The notes beneath the pieces were generated by a model. It saw nothing but the letters and a program-made list of their open reading frames with translations, made no database searches and had not been told where the DNA came from. From Actinomycetospora sp. NBRC 106375 (GTDB lineage Bacteria; Actinomycetota; Actinomycetes; Mycobacteriales; Pseudonocardiaceae): 64,000 bases of DNA. A program made the position numbers and the translations under genes. Where the stretch lies: the NCBI RefSeq assembly GCF_030269665.1, contig NZ_BSTS01000020.1, forward strand, positions 56,332-120,331, in the 5' to 3' direction. Of this stretch, positions 25,681 to 34,157 are shown in pieces; the first letter of the stretch is position 1, and each line of letters starts with the position of its first letter.

Positions 25681-25872
25681 CGGCGTCCTCCGTTCCCTGA
25701 CCGGGGCGTGGCGTCCGACGGCGCGCCTCGGCGTCGGACGACACGCTAGGTGCTGACCCCTCGTCGAACGAACCGCCGCTCACTCCATCGGCCGATCGAT
25801 CTGTCGGGAACGAGACGGAAACGTACGGACGGTGACCATCGTGACCGACCGCCTGCCCCGGCTGGAGACGCC

Positions 25873-27645
25873 GTGAGTACCCGGATCCCGCTCAAGCCGT
25901 CGACCGCGGGGCCCCAGTACGCGGGCTGGACGCCCCGTACCGTCGCGATGGAGGGCCTGGGCAACCGGGTCCTCGCCGGACAGTGCGTGCCGGTCGGGGA
26001 CGGCGTCACCCTCAACGCCGACGCCTACACCCCTGCCACCCCCGGCCGGTACCCGGCCGTCGTCTCCTTCTCGGCGTACAGCAGCGAGACGCACACCGCC
26101 GGCATCCCGACCGGCTCGAACGAGATCGGCTCCCCGCCGGTGTTCACCGACCGCGGGTACTGCCCCGTGGTCGTCGAACGTCGCGGCATGGGCCGCTCGA
26201 CCGGCGAGCAGGTGATGTTCTTCGACCCGCAGGACGTCGACGACCACGAGGCGGTCATCGCGTGGGCGGCCGAGCAGCCCTGGTGCAACGGCGAGGTCGT
26301 GCTGTTCGGCACCTCGTACTACGGGATGACCCAGCCGCAGGTCGCCGCGCGGAAGCCACCGGCGCTCAAGGCGTTCTTCGCCAACGAGATGTGCACCGAC
26401 TTCGTCCGGCACCTCCAGCAGTTCGGCAGCGTGCCCAACAGCTTCTTCTTCACGCTGTGGATGGGGGCCAACTTCACGGAGGCCGCGGGCCGGCGCCGGA
26501 TGTCCCCCGACCTGCGCGCCCTGGTCAGCCACGTCACCAACGGCCCCCTGCACTCCCTGCTGGAGAAGGTCGTCCACCGCAGCGTGGACACGGTGTTCCG
26601 CCGGTTCATGGCGGCCACCCCGACCCGGTTCGCCCGCGAGATCTACGCCCACTGGCTCTTCGACGAGAAGACCCGCGCGTCCTCCTCGATCCCCGAGGGC
26701 TCGACGGGGGTGCTCGGCGACATCGAGGTGCCGTTCGCGGTCGTGCAGAACCTCGGCTACTTCAACTTCCACCAGTTCGGCACCTACGACCTGTTCGAGA
26801 ACGCGGGGACGCCTGCCGGCCGCAAGTGGATGATCGTCGGGCCGCCGGAGTACGACCTGCCGGTCTACGCGTGGCAGGGCGAGGCGCTCGCCTTCTTCGA
26901 CCACGTCCTGCGCGGGATCGACAACGGCTACGACGAGCAGCCTCCCGTCCGGTACTGGGTCGACGGCGCCGACGCCTTCGGCTCCGCCGGGGCGTTCCCG
27001 CCCCCGGACGGCGAGACGGTCCGGCTCTCGCTCGCCTCGGCAGGCGCCGACCACGTGACCCATCGCCTCACCGAGGACACGCCACCCGCCGGCACCAATT
27101 CGTGGGCGGCCGTCCCGCTCGGGGTCCCCGTGCTCGGCGGGCTCGACGAGCTGGCCAACCAGGTGCTCACCTTCGAGCTGCCCGTGACGCAGGACGTCCA
27201 GCTCGCCGGGCCGGTCACCGCCCGCCTGGCCTTCAGCAGCAACGAGATCGACTCCTTCGTCCTCGCGCGCCTGTCGCGCGTCGACGCCCGGGGCGCGGCG
27301 CACCAGCTCTCGTTGGGCGCGATCCGCCCGGTGTCGCGGGTGGAGGACACCGCCCGCAGCACCGCGATCGAGATCGCGATCGACCCCGGCCGGCGTGAGC
27401 CGCTGACCCCGCACGAGGCGGTGGTGCTGCGCTTCAGCCTGACCCCGGGCCCGGTGCTGCTCCGCGCCGGTGAGCGCCTGCGCCTCGACCTCGCCAGCCG
27501 CACCGACCTCGTGCGCAAGGACCCGGGCGAGGGCTATCCGCAGTTCGACCTCCCGGTCCCGCCCTACCTCGCCCGCAACACCGTTCACTTCGGCGGCGAG
27601 AGCTGGATCGAGGTCACGAGCGTGCCCCTCGACCGCGCCCATTGA
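25873..27645 (+). CDS. CocE/NonD-family acyl hydrolase
   Basis: A 590-residue CocE-type hydrolase. GTG 25873 follows GGAGACG. The catalytic domain has DGVTLNADAYTP (about 38), RGMGRSTGEQ (about 103), the nucleophile elbow FGTSYYGM (Ser about 148) and MIVGPPEYDLP with the usual His position replaced by Glu-Tyr (PPEYD), which is worth checking. The C-terminal jelly-roll spans about residues 365-590 (PVTARLAFSSNEIDSFVLARL, LRAGERLRLDLASR). The family cleaves acyl or peptide esters. The frame is complete, in contrast to the frameshifted relative at 10556. It precedes a TetR gene on the same strand. Confidence 0.88.
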   Translation: MSTRIPLKPSTAGPQYAGWTPRTVAMEGLGNRVLAGQCVPVGDGVTLNADAYTPATPGRYPAVVSFSAYSSETHTAGIPTGSNEIGSPPVFTDRGYCPVVVERRGMGRSTGEQVMFFDPQDVDDHEAVIAWAAEQPWCNGEVVLFGTSYYGMTQPQVAARKPPALKAFFANEMCTDFVRHLQQFGSVPNSFFFTLWMGANFTEAAGRRRMSPDLRALVSHVTNGPLHSLLEKVVHRSVDTVFRRFMAATPTRFAREIYAHWLFDEKTRASSSIPEGSTGVLGDIEVPFAVVQNLGYFNFHQFGTYDLFENAGTPAGRKWMIVGPPEYDLPVYAWQGEALAFFDHVLRGIDNGYDEQPPVRYWVDGADAFGSAGAFPPPDGETVRLSLASAGADHVTHRLTEDTPPAGTNSWAAVPLGVPVLGGLDELANQVLTFELPVTQDVQLAGPVTARLAFSSNEIDSFVLARLSRVDARGAAHQLSLGAIRPVSRVEDTARSTAIEIAIDPGRREPLTPHEAVVLRFSLTPGPVLLRAGERLRLDLASRTDLVRKDPGEGYPQFDLPVPPYLARNTVHFGGESWIEVTSVPLDRAH

Positions 27646-27654
27646 CGGTCACAC

Positions 27655-27706
27655 GTGAACCCTGGTTCAGTACTGAACGATGATTCCGGACTGATCCATC
27701 GTTCAC
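27655..27706. promoter_or_regulatory. Palindromic TetR operator region
   Basis: GTTCAGTACTGAAC (27665-27678) is a perfect 14-bp palindrome. A second, wider pair GAACGATG (27675-27682) and CATCGTTC (27697-27704) overlaps it, and GTGAAC/GTTCAC arms flank the whole. It lies just upstream of the TetR gene at 27722 and is likely its autoregulatory site. Confidence 0.7.
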
Positions 27707-27721
27707 GCGGAGGTCGAGCTG

Positions 27722-28420
27722 ATGACCGAGCCGGTCGGCACCGGGACGGCGAGGTCAGCGCGACCGAGCCCCCGGGTCGCGGCGCGGCAGGCCGACGCCC
27801 GGCGCCGCATCCTGCAGGCGGCCCGGGTCGTCGTGGCCGAGCAGGGGTTCGCGGCCGCCCAGATCGCGGTGGTCGCGGACATGGCCGACGTCGCCACCGG
27901 CACGATCTACCGGCACTTCCCGTCGAAGGCCTCGCTGTTCTCCGAGATGCTGCGGGCGGTCTGCGTCCGCGAGCTCGAGGTGGTCCGCGCGATCACGGGA
28001 GAGCCGGGGCGCCGGGCGACGGACCGACTCGGGGACGCCGTGGCCACGTTCGTCGACCGCGCGCTGCGCGGCGAGGGCCTGGCGTACGCGGTGATCGTCG
28101 AGCCGATGGACCCCGAGGTGGACCAGGTGCGCCTCGACGCGCGGGCGGAGCTCGCCGCGGCGTTCGCCGACCTCATCACCGAGGGCGTCGAGGCCGGCGA
28201 GTTCCCCGAGCAGGACGCCGGGGTCCGCGGCGCGGCCATCGTCGGCGCGTTCCTCGAGGGCGTCGTGGCCCCGCTCGCCGGCCGCACCGCACACGCGCCC
28301 GACCGCGACGCCGTCAGCACCGAGATCGCCCGGTTCGCCCAGACCGGCGTCGCCGGCACACCGCCCGGGACCCGCCCCGACATCCGCGCCGTCCCCTCCC
28401 CGACCGGAGCAGAACCATGA
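27722..28420 (+). CDS. TetR-family regulator
   Basis: A 232-residue TetR protein: HTH in residues about 25-70 (ILQAARVVVAEQGFAAAQIAVVADMADVATGTIYRHFPSKASLF), then a helical ligand domain and a disordered Pro-rich tail. ATG 27722 follows GGAGG. Its TGA overlaps the ATG of the acyl-CoA dehydrogenase gene (ATGA), so the two are co-translated, and a palindromic operator lies upstream. This is an autoregulated operon with the substrate-degrading enzyme. An acyl-CoA or related ligand is a guess from context. Confidence 0.9.
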   Translation: MTEPVGTGTARSARPSPRVAARQADARRRILQAARVVVAEQGFAAAQIAVVADMADVATGTIYRHFPSKASLFSEMLRAVCVRELEVVRAITGEPGRRATDRLGDAVATFVDRALRGEGLAYAVIVEPMDPEVDQVRLDARAELAAAFADLITEGVEAGEFPEQDAGVRGAAIVGAFLEGVVAPLAGRTAHAPDRDAVSTEIARFAQTGVAGTPPGTRPDIRAVPSPTGAEP

Positions 28421-30078
28421 CGCTGACCAGCCCGAGCGGCGACACCCGCAGCGACTTCTCCCGGATGCGCCCGGTCCCGGACAACCTGGTCGGCGACCTC
28501 AACCACGTCAACGCGTTCACCGGCGACCGGCTCGCCGCGGGCGTCGTCGACGCCGACGCCCCGTGGGCGCGCGAGCGCGCGACCGGTCTCGGCGCGAGGG
28601 TGTGGGACCCGACGATCCTCAAGGCCGCCCGCGACGCCAACCGGGTGCTGCCCGAGCTGCGCCGGCTCGACCGTCTCGGCCACGAGGTCCACGACGTCGA
28701 CTTCCATCCCGCCTACCACCAGCTCATGGCCCTCGGCTTCGGCTCGGGCGTGCACTCGCTCGCGTGGACCGCCGACCAGCCGGGCGCCCACACGGCCCGG
28801 GCGGTGCTGACCTATCTCTGGAACCAGATCGACGGCTCCACCGCGTGTCCGATCGGCATGGCCTACGCCGCCGTCCCGATCCTGCGCAGCCAGCCCGAGC
28901 TCGCACCGTGGGCGGAGAAGGTCGTCGTCGAGGGCTACGACCCCGCGGACGTCCCGATCGTCGGGAAGTCCGCGGGCACCATCGGCTACTTCATGACCGA
29001 GAAGCAGGGCGGCTCGGACCTGCGCGCCAACGTGACGGTGGCCCGGCCGGTCGGGGCCCGGGGGCCGGGGGAGACGTACCTGGTCAACGGGCACAAGTGG
29101 TTCGCCTCGGTGCCGATGGCCGACTGCTACCTCACCGTCGCGCAGACCGAGGGCGGTGTCTCCTGCCTGCTCGTCCCGCGCCGCCGCGCCGACGGCACGC
29201 TCAACCGGATCCGCATCAACCGGCTCAAGGACAAGCTCGGCAACAAGGCCAACGCCTCCTCCGAGATCGAGTACCACGACGCCGAGGCGATCCTGGTCGG
29301 CGAGGAGGGCAAGGGCGTGCGCACGATCCTGTCCTCGGCCGAGTACACGCGCCTCGACTTCGCGGTGGGCTCGGCCGGTCTGATGCGCGCCGCGCTCTCG
29401 CAGGGGCTCTACTACAACGACGAGCGCACCGCGTTCTCCTCGCCGCTCTCGGCGCTGCCGATCCAGGCCCCGGTGCTCGCCGACCTCGTCCTCGAGTGGG
29501 CCGGCGCCGCCCACCTCGGGTTCCGGGTCGCGCGCGCCGAGGACCACCAGGACGACGTCTCCGAGAAGCTCGTCAGCCGGCTGCTCACACCCGTCGCGAA
29601 GTTCTGGAACTGCCGGCGGGTCTCCTCGGTGGTCGAGGAGGTCATGCAGTCGATCGGCGGCAACGCCTACATCGAGGAGCACCCGCTGCCGCGCTACTAC
29701 CGGGAGGCGCCGCTCAACGCCATCTGGGAGGGCACCTCGAACATGATGGTCATGGACGTCGGGCGCGTCCTGGCGCGTGAGCCCAAGGCCGTCGAGCCCG
29801 TCCTCGACGAGATCCGCCCCGTCGCCGCCGAGCACCCGCTGCTCGCCGCCGCGATGCGCGAGATCGAGGAGCTCGTCGAGACCCCGGAGGACACCGCGCG
29901 CTACCTGGTCACGAAGATCGCGCTCGCGGTCCAGGCCGCCCTGCTCGTGGAGCACGCCCCGACACCCGTCGCGGAAGCCTTCATCGCGTCCCGGCTGGGC
30001 ACCGGCTGGGGGCCGGGCTACGGCACCCTGCGCGGCGTGGACGTCGCGGCGGTCATCGACTACGCGCGGCTGGGCTGA
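28417..30078 (+). CDS. AidB-like acyl-CoA dehydrogenase
   Basis: A 553-residue flavoprotein of the acyl-CoA dehydrogenase superfamily, AidB-like subgroup. Motifs are ACPIGMAYAAVPIL (about 143), the FAD-binding MTEKQGGSDLRANVT (about 192), the hinge FASVPMADCYLTVAQT, and the C-terminal IEEHPLPRYYREAPLNAIWEGTSNMMVMDV (catalytic base region). The long C-terminal extension (about 450-553) fits AidB-type proteins. It may oxidise an acyl-CoA or act in nitroso/alkylation stress as AidB does. The real start is ATG 28417 in the ATGA overlap with the TetR gene. Confidence 0.9.
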   Translation: MTLTSPSGDTRSDFSRMRPVPDNLVGDLNHVNAFTGDRLAAGVVDADAPWARERATGLGARVWDPTILKAARDANRVLPELRRLDRLGHEVHDVDFHPAYHQLMALGFGSGVHSLAWTADQPGAHTARAVLTYLWNQIDGSTACPIGMAYAAVPILRSQPELAPWAEKVVVEGYDPADVPIVGKSAGTIGYFMTEKQGGSDLRANVTVARPVGARGPGETYLVNGHKWFASVPMADCYLTVAQTEGGVSCLLVPRRRADGTLNRIRINRLKDKLGNKANASSEIEYHDAEAILVGEEGKGVRTILSSAEYTRLDFAVGSAGLMRAALSQGLYYNDERTAFSSPLSALPIQAPVLADLVLEWAGAAHLGFRVARAEDHQDDVSEKLVSRLLTPVAKFWNCRRVSSVVEEVMQSIGGNAYIEEHPLPRYYREAPLNAIWEGTSNMMVMDVGRVLAREPKAVEPVLDEIRPVAAEHPLLAAAMREIEELVETPEDTARYLVTKIALAVQAALLVEHAPTPVAEAFIASRLGTGWGPGYGTLRGVDVAAVIDYARLG

Positions 30079-30098
30079 CGAGCGGGGCTGGACGGGTC

Positions 30099-30115
30099 AC
30101 TTGTTTTTTGCAAGT
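30099..30115. promoter_or_regulatory. Probable HxlR/MarR-type operator
   Basis: ACTTG (30099-30103) and CAAGT (30111-30115) are perfect inverted arms with a T-rich spacer, resembling HxlR-type sites. It lies upstream of the VOC-HxlR pair in a run of low-GC bases. Confidence 0.5.
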
Positions 30116-30154
30116 CTGATCTCGCCACGCACCGTCCCGCGAGCGGAGTCCGCC

Positions 30155-30589
30155 ATGCCCACGATGTTCGTCAACCTGCCCGTCACCGACCTGGACCGGG
30201 CGAAGGCCTTCTACACGGCGCTCGGGTTCTCGATCAACCCGCTCTTCACCGACCACAACGCGGCCTGCGTCGTCGTCGAGGAGGGCCACAGCGCCTTCAT
30301 GCTCCTCACCCGCGAGTTCTTCCAGACCTTCACCGACCTGCCGATCGGCGACCCGGCCGTGAGCCCCACGACGGCGACGGCCCTCTTCCTCGACAGCCGG
30401 GAGGCGGTCGACGCCCGTGTCGCCGACGCCCTCGCCGTCGGCGGCGCCGAACCGCGGGCCGCCGCGGACTACGGCTTCATGTACCAGCGCGGGATCACCG
30501 ACCCCGACGGCAACCACCTCGAGTTCGGCTGGATGGACCCGGCCGCCGCCCAGCAGGGGCCCGAGGCGTATGCGAGCCAGCAGGGCTGA
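30155..30589 (+). CDS. VOC/glyoxalase-family protein
   Basis: A 144-residue vicinal-oxygen-chelate protein, one beta-alpha-beta-beta-beta repeat pair: MFVNLPVTDLDRAKAFYTALGF, a middle HNAACVVVEEGHSAFMLLT, and the end YQRGITDPDGNHLEFGWM. It resembles the extradiol dioxygenase/glyoxalase-like proteins (YaeR/Rv-type) of this length. ATG 30155 has GGAG upstream. It is followed 5 nt later by the HxlR gene, so it is probably a detoxifying or stress gene controlled by that regulator. Substrate unknown. Confidence 0.85.
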   Translation: MPTMFVNLPVTDLDRAKAFYTALGFSINPLFTDHNAACVVVEEGHSAFMLLTREFFQTFTDLPIGDPAVSPTTATALFLDSREAVDARVADALAVGGAEPRAAADYGFMYQRGITDPDGNHLEFGWMDPAAAQQGPEAYASQQG

Positions 30590-30594
30590 GCCCG

Positions 30595-31236
30595 GTGGCC
30601 GCTCGCGAGTACGGGCAGTACGACGGCGTCACGCGGGCGCTGGAGCTCGTGGGCGAGCGGTGGGCGATGCTCATCGTCCGCGACCTCCTCGTCGGGCCGC
30701 GCCGCAACGGGGAGCTCGCCGCGGGCCTGCCCCGCATCCCGACCAACATCCTGGCGGCGCGGCTCAAGGAGCTGCAGGCGGCCGGCGTGATCCGCCGGGC
30801 CCCCCGGTCCCGGGTGATCATCTACGAGCTCACGGACTACGGACGCGAGCTCGAGCCCGTCGTGCTCGCGCTCGGCGCGTGGGGGTCCAAGGCGATGGGC
30901 GACCCGCGGGAGGAACAGATCCTCACCCCGGACGCCCTCACCATGACCCTGCGCACCGCCTTCCGGCCCCAGGTCGCGGCGGGCCTGCCCGCGACCGCCT
31001 ACGCGGCGCGCCTCGGCGCGGCCGAGCTGCTCGTCCGGGTCGACGGATCCGCCCTCGACGTGCGGCGCGGGGACGGGCCGGTCGACCTCGCCTTCACCGC
31101 GGGCCCGAGCATCCACCGGCTCATCTCCGGCGAGCTCGCCCCGGACCGCGCGCTCGCGACCGGCGAGGTCGAGGTGCTGCGCGGGCCCGGCGACCTCCTC
31201 GACCGCTTCGTGACCACGTTCCACCTGGCGGCCTGA
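30595..31236 (+). CDS. HxlR-family transcriptional regulator with SCP2-like tail
   Basis: A 213-residue protein. Residues about 10-100 form the HxlR winged helix (ALELVGERWAMLIVRDLLVGPRRNGELAAGLPRIPTNILAARLKELQAAGVI). Residues about 120-205 resemble a sterol-carrier-like (SCP2) fold, as seen in several actinobacterial HxlR proteins, and may bind a lipid. GTG 30595 lies 5 nt after the VOC stop; no clear RBS is visible, so translation may be coupled. It likely controls the VOC gene through the ACTTG/CAAGT site. Confidence 0.87.
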   Translation: MAAREYGQYDGVTRALELVGERWAMLIVRDLLVGPRRNGELAAGLPRIPTNILAARLKELQAAGVIRRAPRSRVIIYELTDYGRELEPVVLALGAWGSKAMGDPREEQILTPDALTMTLRTAFRPQVAAGLPATAYAARLGAAELLVRVDGSALDVRRGDGPVDLAFTAGPSIHRLISGELAPDRALATGEVEVLRGPGDLLDRFVTTFHLAA

Positions 31237-31257
31237 TCAGGACGGACACACTCCACC

Positions 31258-31803
31258 TCAGTCCTGGGGAACCAGGCGAAGGTCGACGGTGCAGAAGCTG
31301 CCGTCCTGCTGGGTGCGGATCGGTTGGACGTCCCACATCCCGGCGAGTGCGGCTCGGGCAGTACGCGGCAGCCAGGCGTATGTCCCGGAATCGACATCTC
31401 CCCGGAGATAGACGTAGAGAGGGACGAGGCGCCCGGCATCCCCCGGGCACTGCGTCGTCATCAAGCGGAAGCCGTGGCCCGGGTCGCTGCGATCGAGCAC
31501 CGGGTCCCCCGATCGGTCGCCGGAGTTGACGTCGAAAGCACCCAGCCGGCCGTCGATGCTGGTGTCGATCTCGATGCGGCGACCGAAGACGCGATCCAGG
31601 TCGAAAGGGGCGTCCTGGCGACTCACAACGGTGGCGACGAAGTCGTCGATGCCGGCCTGGTCGCTGATCGCTTGCTTGAAGTCGGCCGCCATGAACGACT
31701 TGAAGTCAGAGTTGAACAGCGCGAGCGTTGCGATGACCAGCGCGGCGACCGCGATCCACGTGTCGCGCGACGTCCTGCTCGGGTCACACGGTCCCGTCAC
31801 CAC
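31258..31803 (-). CDS. Hypothetical single-pass membrane protein
   Basis: A 181-residue protein with one N-terminal hydrophobic helix (WIAVAALVIATLALF, about residues 17-31) and a soluble, probably extracytoplasmic domain with two Cys (TTQCPGDAG and GSFCTVDLRL) that may form a disulfide. The start GTG 31803 is inferred from GGAGCGGGGG upstream. No family is recognised. It is convergent with the HxlR gene. Confidence 0.55.
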   Translation of the reverse strand: MVTGPCDPSRTSRDTWIAVAALVIATLALFNSDFKSFMAADFKQAISDQAGIDDFVATVVSRQDAPFDLDRVFGRRIEIDTSIDGRLGAFDVNSGDRSGDPVLDRSDPGHGFRLMTTQCPGDAGRLVPLYVYLRGDVDSGTYAWLPRTARAALAGMWDVQPIRTQQDGSFCTVDLRLVPQD

Positions 31804-31943
31804 ACCGCCCCCGCTCCGACCGCCGCGAGCCGCCGGTCCACTGCTCCGAGCCCGCCCGGCGGAGGCATCGACGCACTCGATCACAGCGTTACGAAGCGCG
31901 TGCGGAGCGCCCCGACAGGCAGATCCGACGCTCGAGCGAGCGG

Positions 31944-32375
31944 TCAGGGCTCGCGATCGGTGCCCTCGCTCAGGTGTTCCAGGACCCGAAGGAACACGGC
32001 GCGATCGTGCGGAGTGACGTCGGCGAGGAGCCGCTCCTCGAGTTCGCGGATCCCGGTGCGACAGCGGCGGAACGTGGCGAGGCCCTCGGGCGTGACCGTG
32101 ACGACCCGCCGACGTCGATCGGTCGCGTCGGGTCGCCGTTCCACCAGCCCGCGGCGGGCGAGCTCGTCGAGGTGCCCGATCAACCGCGTCGGATCGCGCC
32201 CGGTGAGCCGCGCGAGCTCGCCCTGGGTCGGCGCGGGTCCCTCGGCCAGGGCGCCGAGGACCACGTAGTCCCACATCTGGAGATCCTCGCGGGACAGCAC
32301 CGGTCCCTCGCCCTCGGCGACGGCCCTGGCCAGGCGCTGGGCCATCTTGCCGAGATCGGGTCGGTCCTCGGGCAC
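31944..32375 (-). CDS. MarR-family transcriptional regulator
   Basis: A 143-residue MarR protein: helices LQMWDYVVLGALAEGPAPTQGELARLTGRDPTRLIGHLDELARRGLVERR (residues about 33-82), then the wing DATDRRRRVVTVTPEG. The start GTG 32375 is leaderless: TAGGTT lies exactly 6 nt upstream on the minus strand. It is divergent from a VOC gene and the 53-bp gap holds a perfect 18-bp palindrome, so it probably represses that gene. Ligand unknown. Confidence 0.9.
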   Translation of the reverse strand: MPEDRPDLGKMAQRLARAVAEGEGPVLSREDLQMWDYVVLGALAEGPAPTQGELARLTGRDPTRLIGHLDELARRGLVERRPDATDRRRRVVTVTPEGLATFRRCRTGIRELEERLLADVTPHDRAVFLRVLEHLSEGTDREP

Positions 32376-32381
32376 GGCGGC

Positions 32382-32420
32382 AACCTAGCTGGTTGACAGA
32401 ATCATCTACGTCGGTAGATG
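32382..32420. promoter_or_regulatory. Divergent MarR/VOC promoter with palindromic operator
   Basis: CATCTAC (32403-32409) and GTAGATG (32414-32420) form a perfect 7-bp inverted repeat around GTCG. On the plus strand, TTGACA (32393-32398) and TAGATG (32415-32420) are a -35/-10 pair with a 16-bp spacer, so the palindrome covers the spacer and -10. On the minus strand TAGGTT (32387-32382) serves the leaderless MarR gene. Confidence 0.72.
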
Positions 32421-32428
32421 GTCTACCT

Positions 32429-32830
32429 GTGAGGATAGAATTCGGGATGTCGGTGCTGTACGTCCGAGACCTCCAGCGATCCCTGGCCTTCTACCGCTTG
32501 CTCGGGCTCGACGTCCCCGACCCCGTGGACGATCGTCCGGTCGCTCTCCACCGGACGGGCGGCGGCGTCACGATCATCTTCACCACCGAGGAGATCGCGC
32601 GGCGCTTCGACCCGACCTGGACCCGCCCCGAGGGCGGATACCAGCAGGTGATGGAGTTCCTCGTGTCCGACGACGCCGACGTCGACGCCGTCTGGACCAG
32701 GCTCACGTCCGCCGGCCACCACGGCAGGACGGCACCGGGCCACATCCTCGGCCCGTACGCGACGGTGGTCGACGACCCGGACGGGAACGTCGTCCTGATC
32801 TCGCACGATCCCGACACGAACCGAGCGTGA
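32429..32830 (+). CDS. VOC/glyoxalase-family protein
   Basis: A 133-residue VOC protein starting at GTG 32429 (RIEFGMSVLYVRDLQRSLAFYRLLG), with VTIIFTTEEIARRF in the centre and YATVVDDPDGNVVLISHDP at the end. GTG 32429 is 8 nt after TAGATG, so the transcript is probably leaderless; ATG 32447 is an alternative. It is controlled by the divergent MarR. Such proteins include antibiotic-binding and dioxygenase-like members; no substrate can be assigned. Confidence 0.85.
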   Translation: MRIEFGMSVLYVRDLQRSLAFYRLLGLDVPDPVDDRPVALHRTGGGVTIIFTTEEIARRFDPTWTRPEGGYQQVMEFLVSDDADVDAVWTRLTSAGHHGRTAPGHILGPYATVVDDPDGNVVLISHDPDTNRA

Positions 32831-32832
32831 GC

Positions 32833-33603
32833 TCACGCCTCGCGGATCCGGGCGAACGCCGACGCGTCGGGCGGCGGGCGGTGCTCCCAGCCGGAGTCGA
32901 GGACATCGGCGAGCCACCACTCGGTGGCGACGATCTGGAGGATCCCGAGCCAGGTGTCGGTCATCCGCTCGAAGTGGGTGGGCGACCCGGGGATCGTCTC
33001 GGCGAACGAGCGATGCCCGCAGGACGCGGCGACGACGAGCCGGCTCAGCCGGTCCGGGTCGGTGTCGGGGCGCAGCATCCCCTGGTCGCGGGCGTCCCGC
33101 AGGTGCTCGGCGGTGCTCCGGCCCCAGTCGCCGTACCAGGCCCGGTGCTTGTCGGCGAAGTTCGCGCCGCCCGACATCGCCCGGCTGCCGCCGCGCACGA
33201 CGACGTCGTGGGTCCACCGGCTGACGTAGGCGTCGGTCTCGACCAGCAGGGTCCGCAGCGGGTCGAGCGCCCGGTCGCGGATCTCCCGGCAGACCACGGC
33301 CCAGGAGTCGACGATCTCGGTCACGAGGACGGTGGCGAGGTGCTCCTTGGACCGGAAGTGGAAGTACATGGCGCCCTTGGTGCGCCCGCTGGCCTTGAGG
33401 ATCTCCGAGAGCGAGGCCGCGTCGTAACCCCGCTCGTCGAACGCGCGGGCCGCCTCGAGCAGCAGGGTCTGGCGGGTGGTCCGGCCCCGCTCCTGCCGCG
33501 ACGAGCCCGCGTCGGACCACCCGATGACCGGGACGTCCCACCAGCGCACGGCGGTCGAGGTCACGGGATCCACCCCCTGCCGCTCGAGCGCCGGCGCCAC
33601 CAT
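32833..33603 (-). CDS. TetR-family regulator, gamma-butyrolactone-receptor-like
   Basis: A 256-residue TetR protein. After a longer N-terminus (uncertain start; ATG 33603 is used) the HTH AARAFDERGYDAASLSEILKASGRTKGAMYFHFRSKEHLATVLV resembles the ArpA/ScbR gamma-butyrolactone receptor group. The C-terminal domain is about 150 residues, with WLGILQIVATEWWLADVL. A butyrolactone or other signal is possible but not shown. Its 3' end is 2 bp from the convergent VOC gene. VOC genes lie on both sides. Confidence 0.8.
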   Translation of the reverse strand: MVAPALERQGVDPVTSTAVRWWDVPVIGWSDAGSSRQERGRTTRQTLLLEAARAFDERGYDAASLSEILKASGRTKGAMYFHFRSKEHLATVLVTEIVDSWAVVCREIRDRALDPLRTLLVETDAYVSRWTHDVVVRGGSRAMSGGANFADKHRAWYGDWGRSTAEHLRDARDQGMLRPDTDPDRLSRLVVAASCGHRSFAETIPGSPTHFERMTDTWLGILQIVATEWWLADVLDSGWEHRPPPDASAFARIREA

Positions 33604-33719
33604 GTCGTCGGGTGACGCTAGCGGTCGCCGAGCGTCCCGAGAGGGTGGCGGTGTCGAGAAACCGGGACCCGGATCCGTCCCCGGGGGACAGGAGCCACAC
33701 CAGCGGGAGGACCACCACC

Positions 33720-34157
33720 ATGGCCGTGCACCGGATGGACCACGTCGGCGTCGTCGTCGACGACCTCGACGCCGCCGTCGCGTTCTTCGTCGAGCTCGGG
33801 CTGGAGCCGGGTGACCGGGGGACCGCGGAGGGCGCGTGGGTGGACCGCGTGGTCGGGCTGGACCACGTCCGGGTCGACATCGCCTTCGTGGCGACACCGG
33901 ACGGGCACAGCCGACTCGAGCTGACGCGGTTCCACACCCCGGAGGCCACCATCGCGGAGCCGGACGCGCCGGCGAACACCCTGGGCCTGCGCCGCCTCAT
34001 GTTCGCCGTCGACGACATCCACGACACCGTGGAGCGGTTGCGCGCCCACGGCGGGGAGCTCGTGGGCGAGATCGCGCGCTACGAGGACGTCTTCCTGCTC
34101 TGCTACGTGCGCGGGCCGTCGGGCATCATCGTGGCGCTCGCGGAGGAGATCAGCTGA
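33720..34157 (+). CDS. VOC/glyoxalase-family protein (methylmalonyl-CoA epimerase-like length)
   Basis: A 145-residue VOC protein: MDHVGVVVDDLDAAVAFFVELGLEPGD, the metal-type His in MDHVG, ELTRFHTPEAT in the centre, then LMFAVDDIHDTVERLRAHGGELVGE and a C-terminal metal-ligand region. ATG 33720 follows GGGAGG. It is divergent from the TetR at 33603 (116-bp gap), so regulation by that TetR is likely. It ends by overlapping the convergent S9 peptidase gene by 8 bp. Substrate unknown. Confidence 0.85.
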   Translation: MAVHRMDHVGVVVDDLDAAVAFFVELGLEPGDRGTAEGAWVDRVVGLDHVRVDIAFVATPDGHSRLELTRFHTPEATIAEPDAPANTLGLRRLMFAVDDIHDTVERLRAHGGELVGEIARYEDVFLLCYVRGPSGIIVALAEEIS

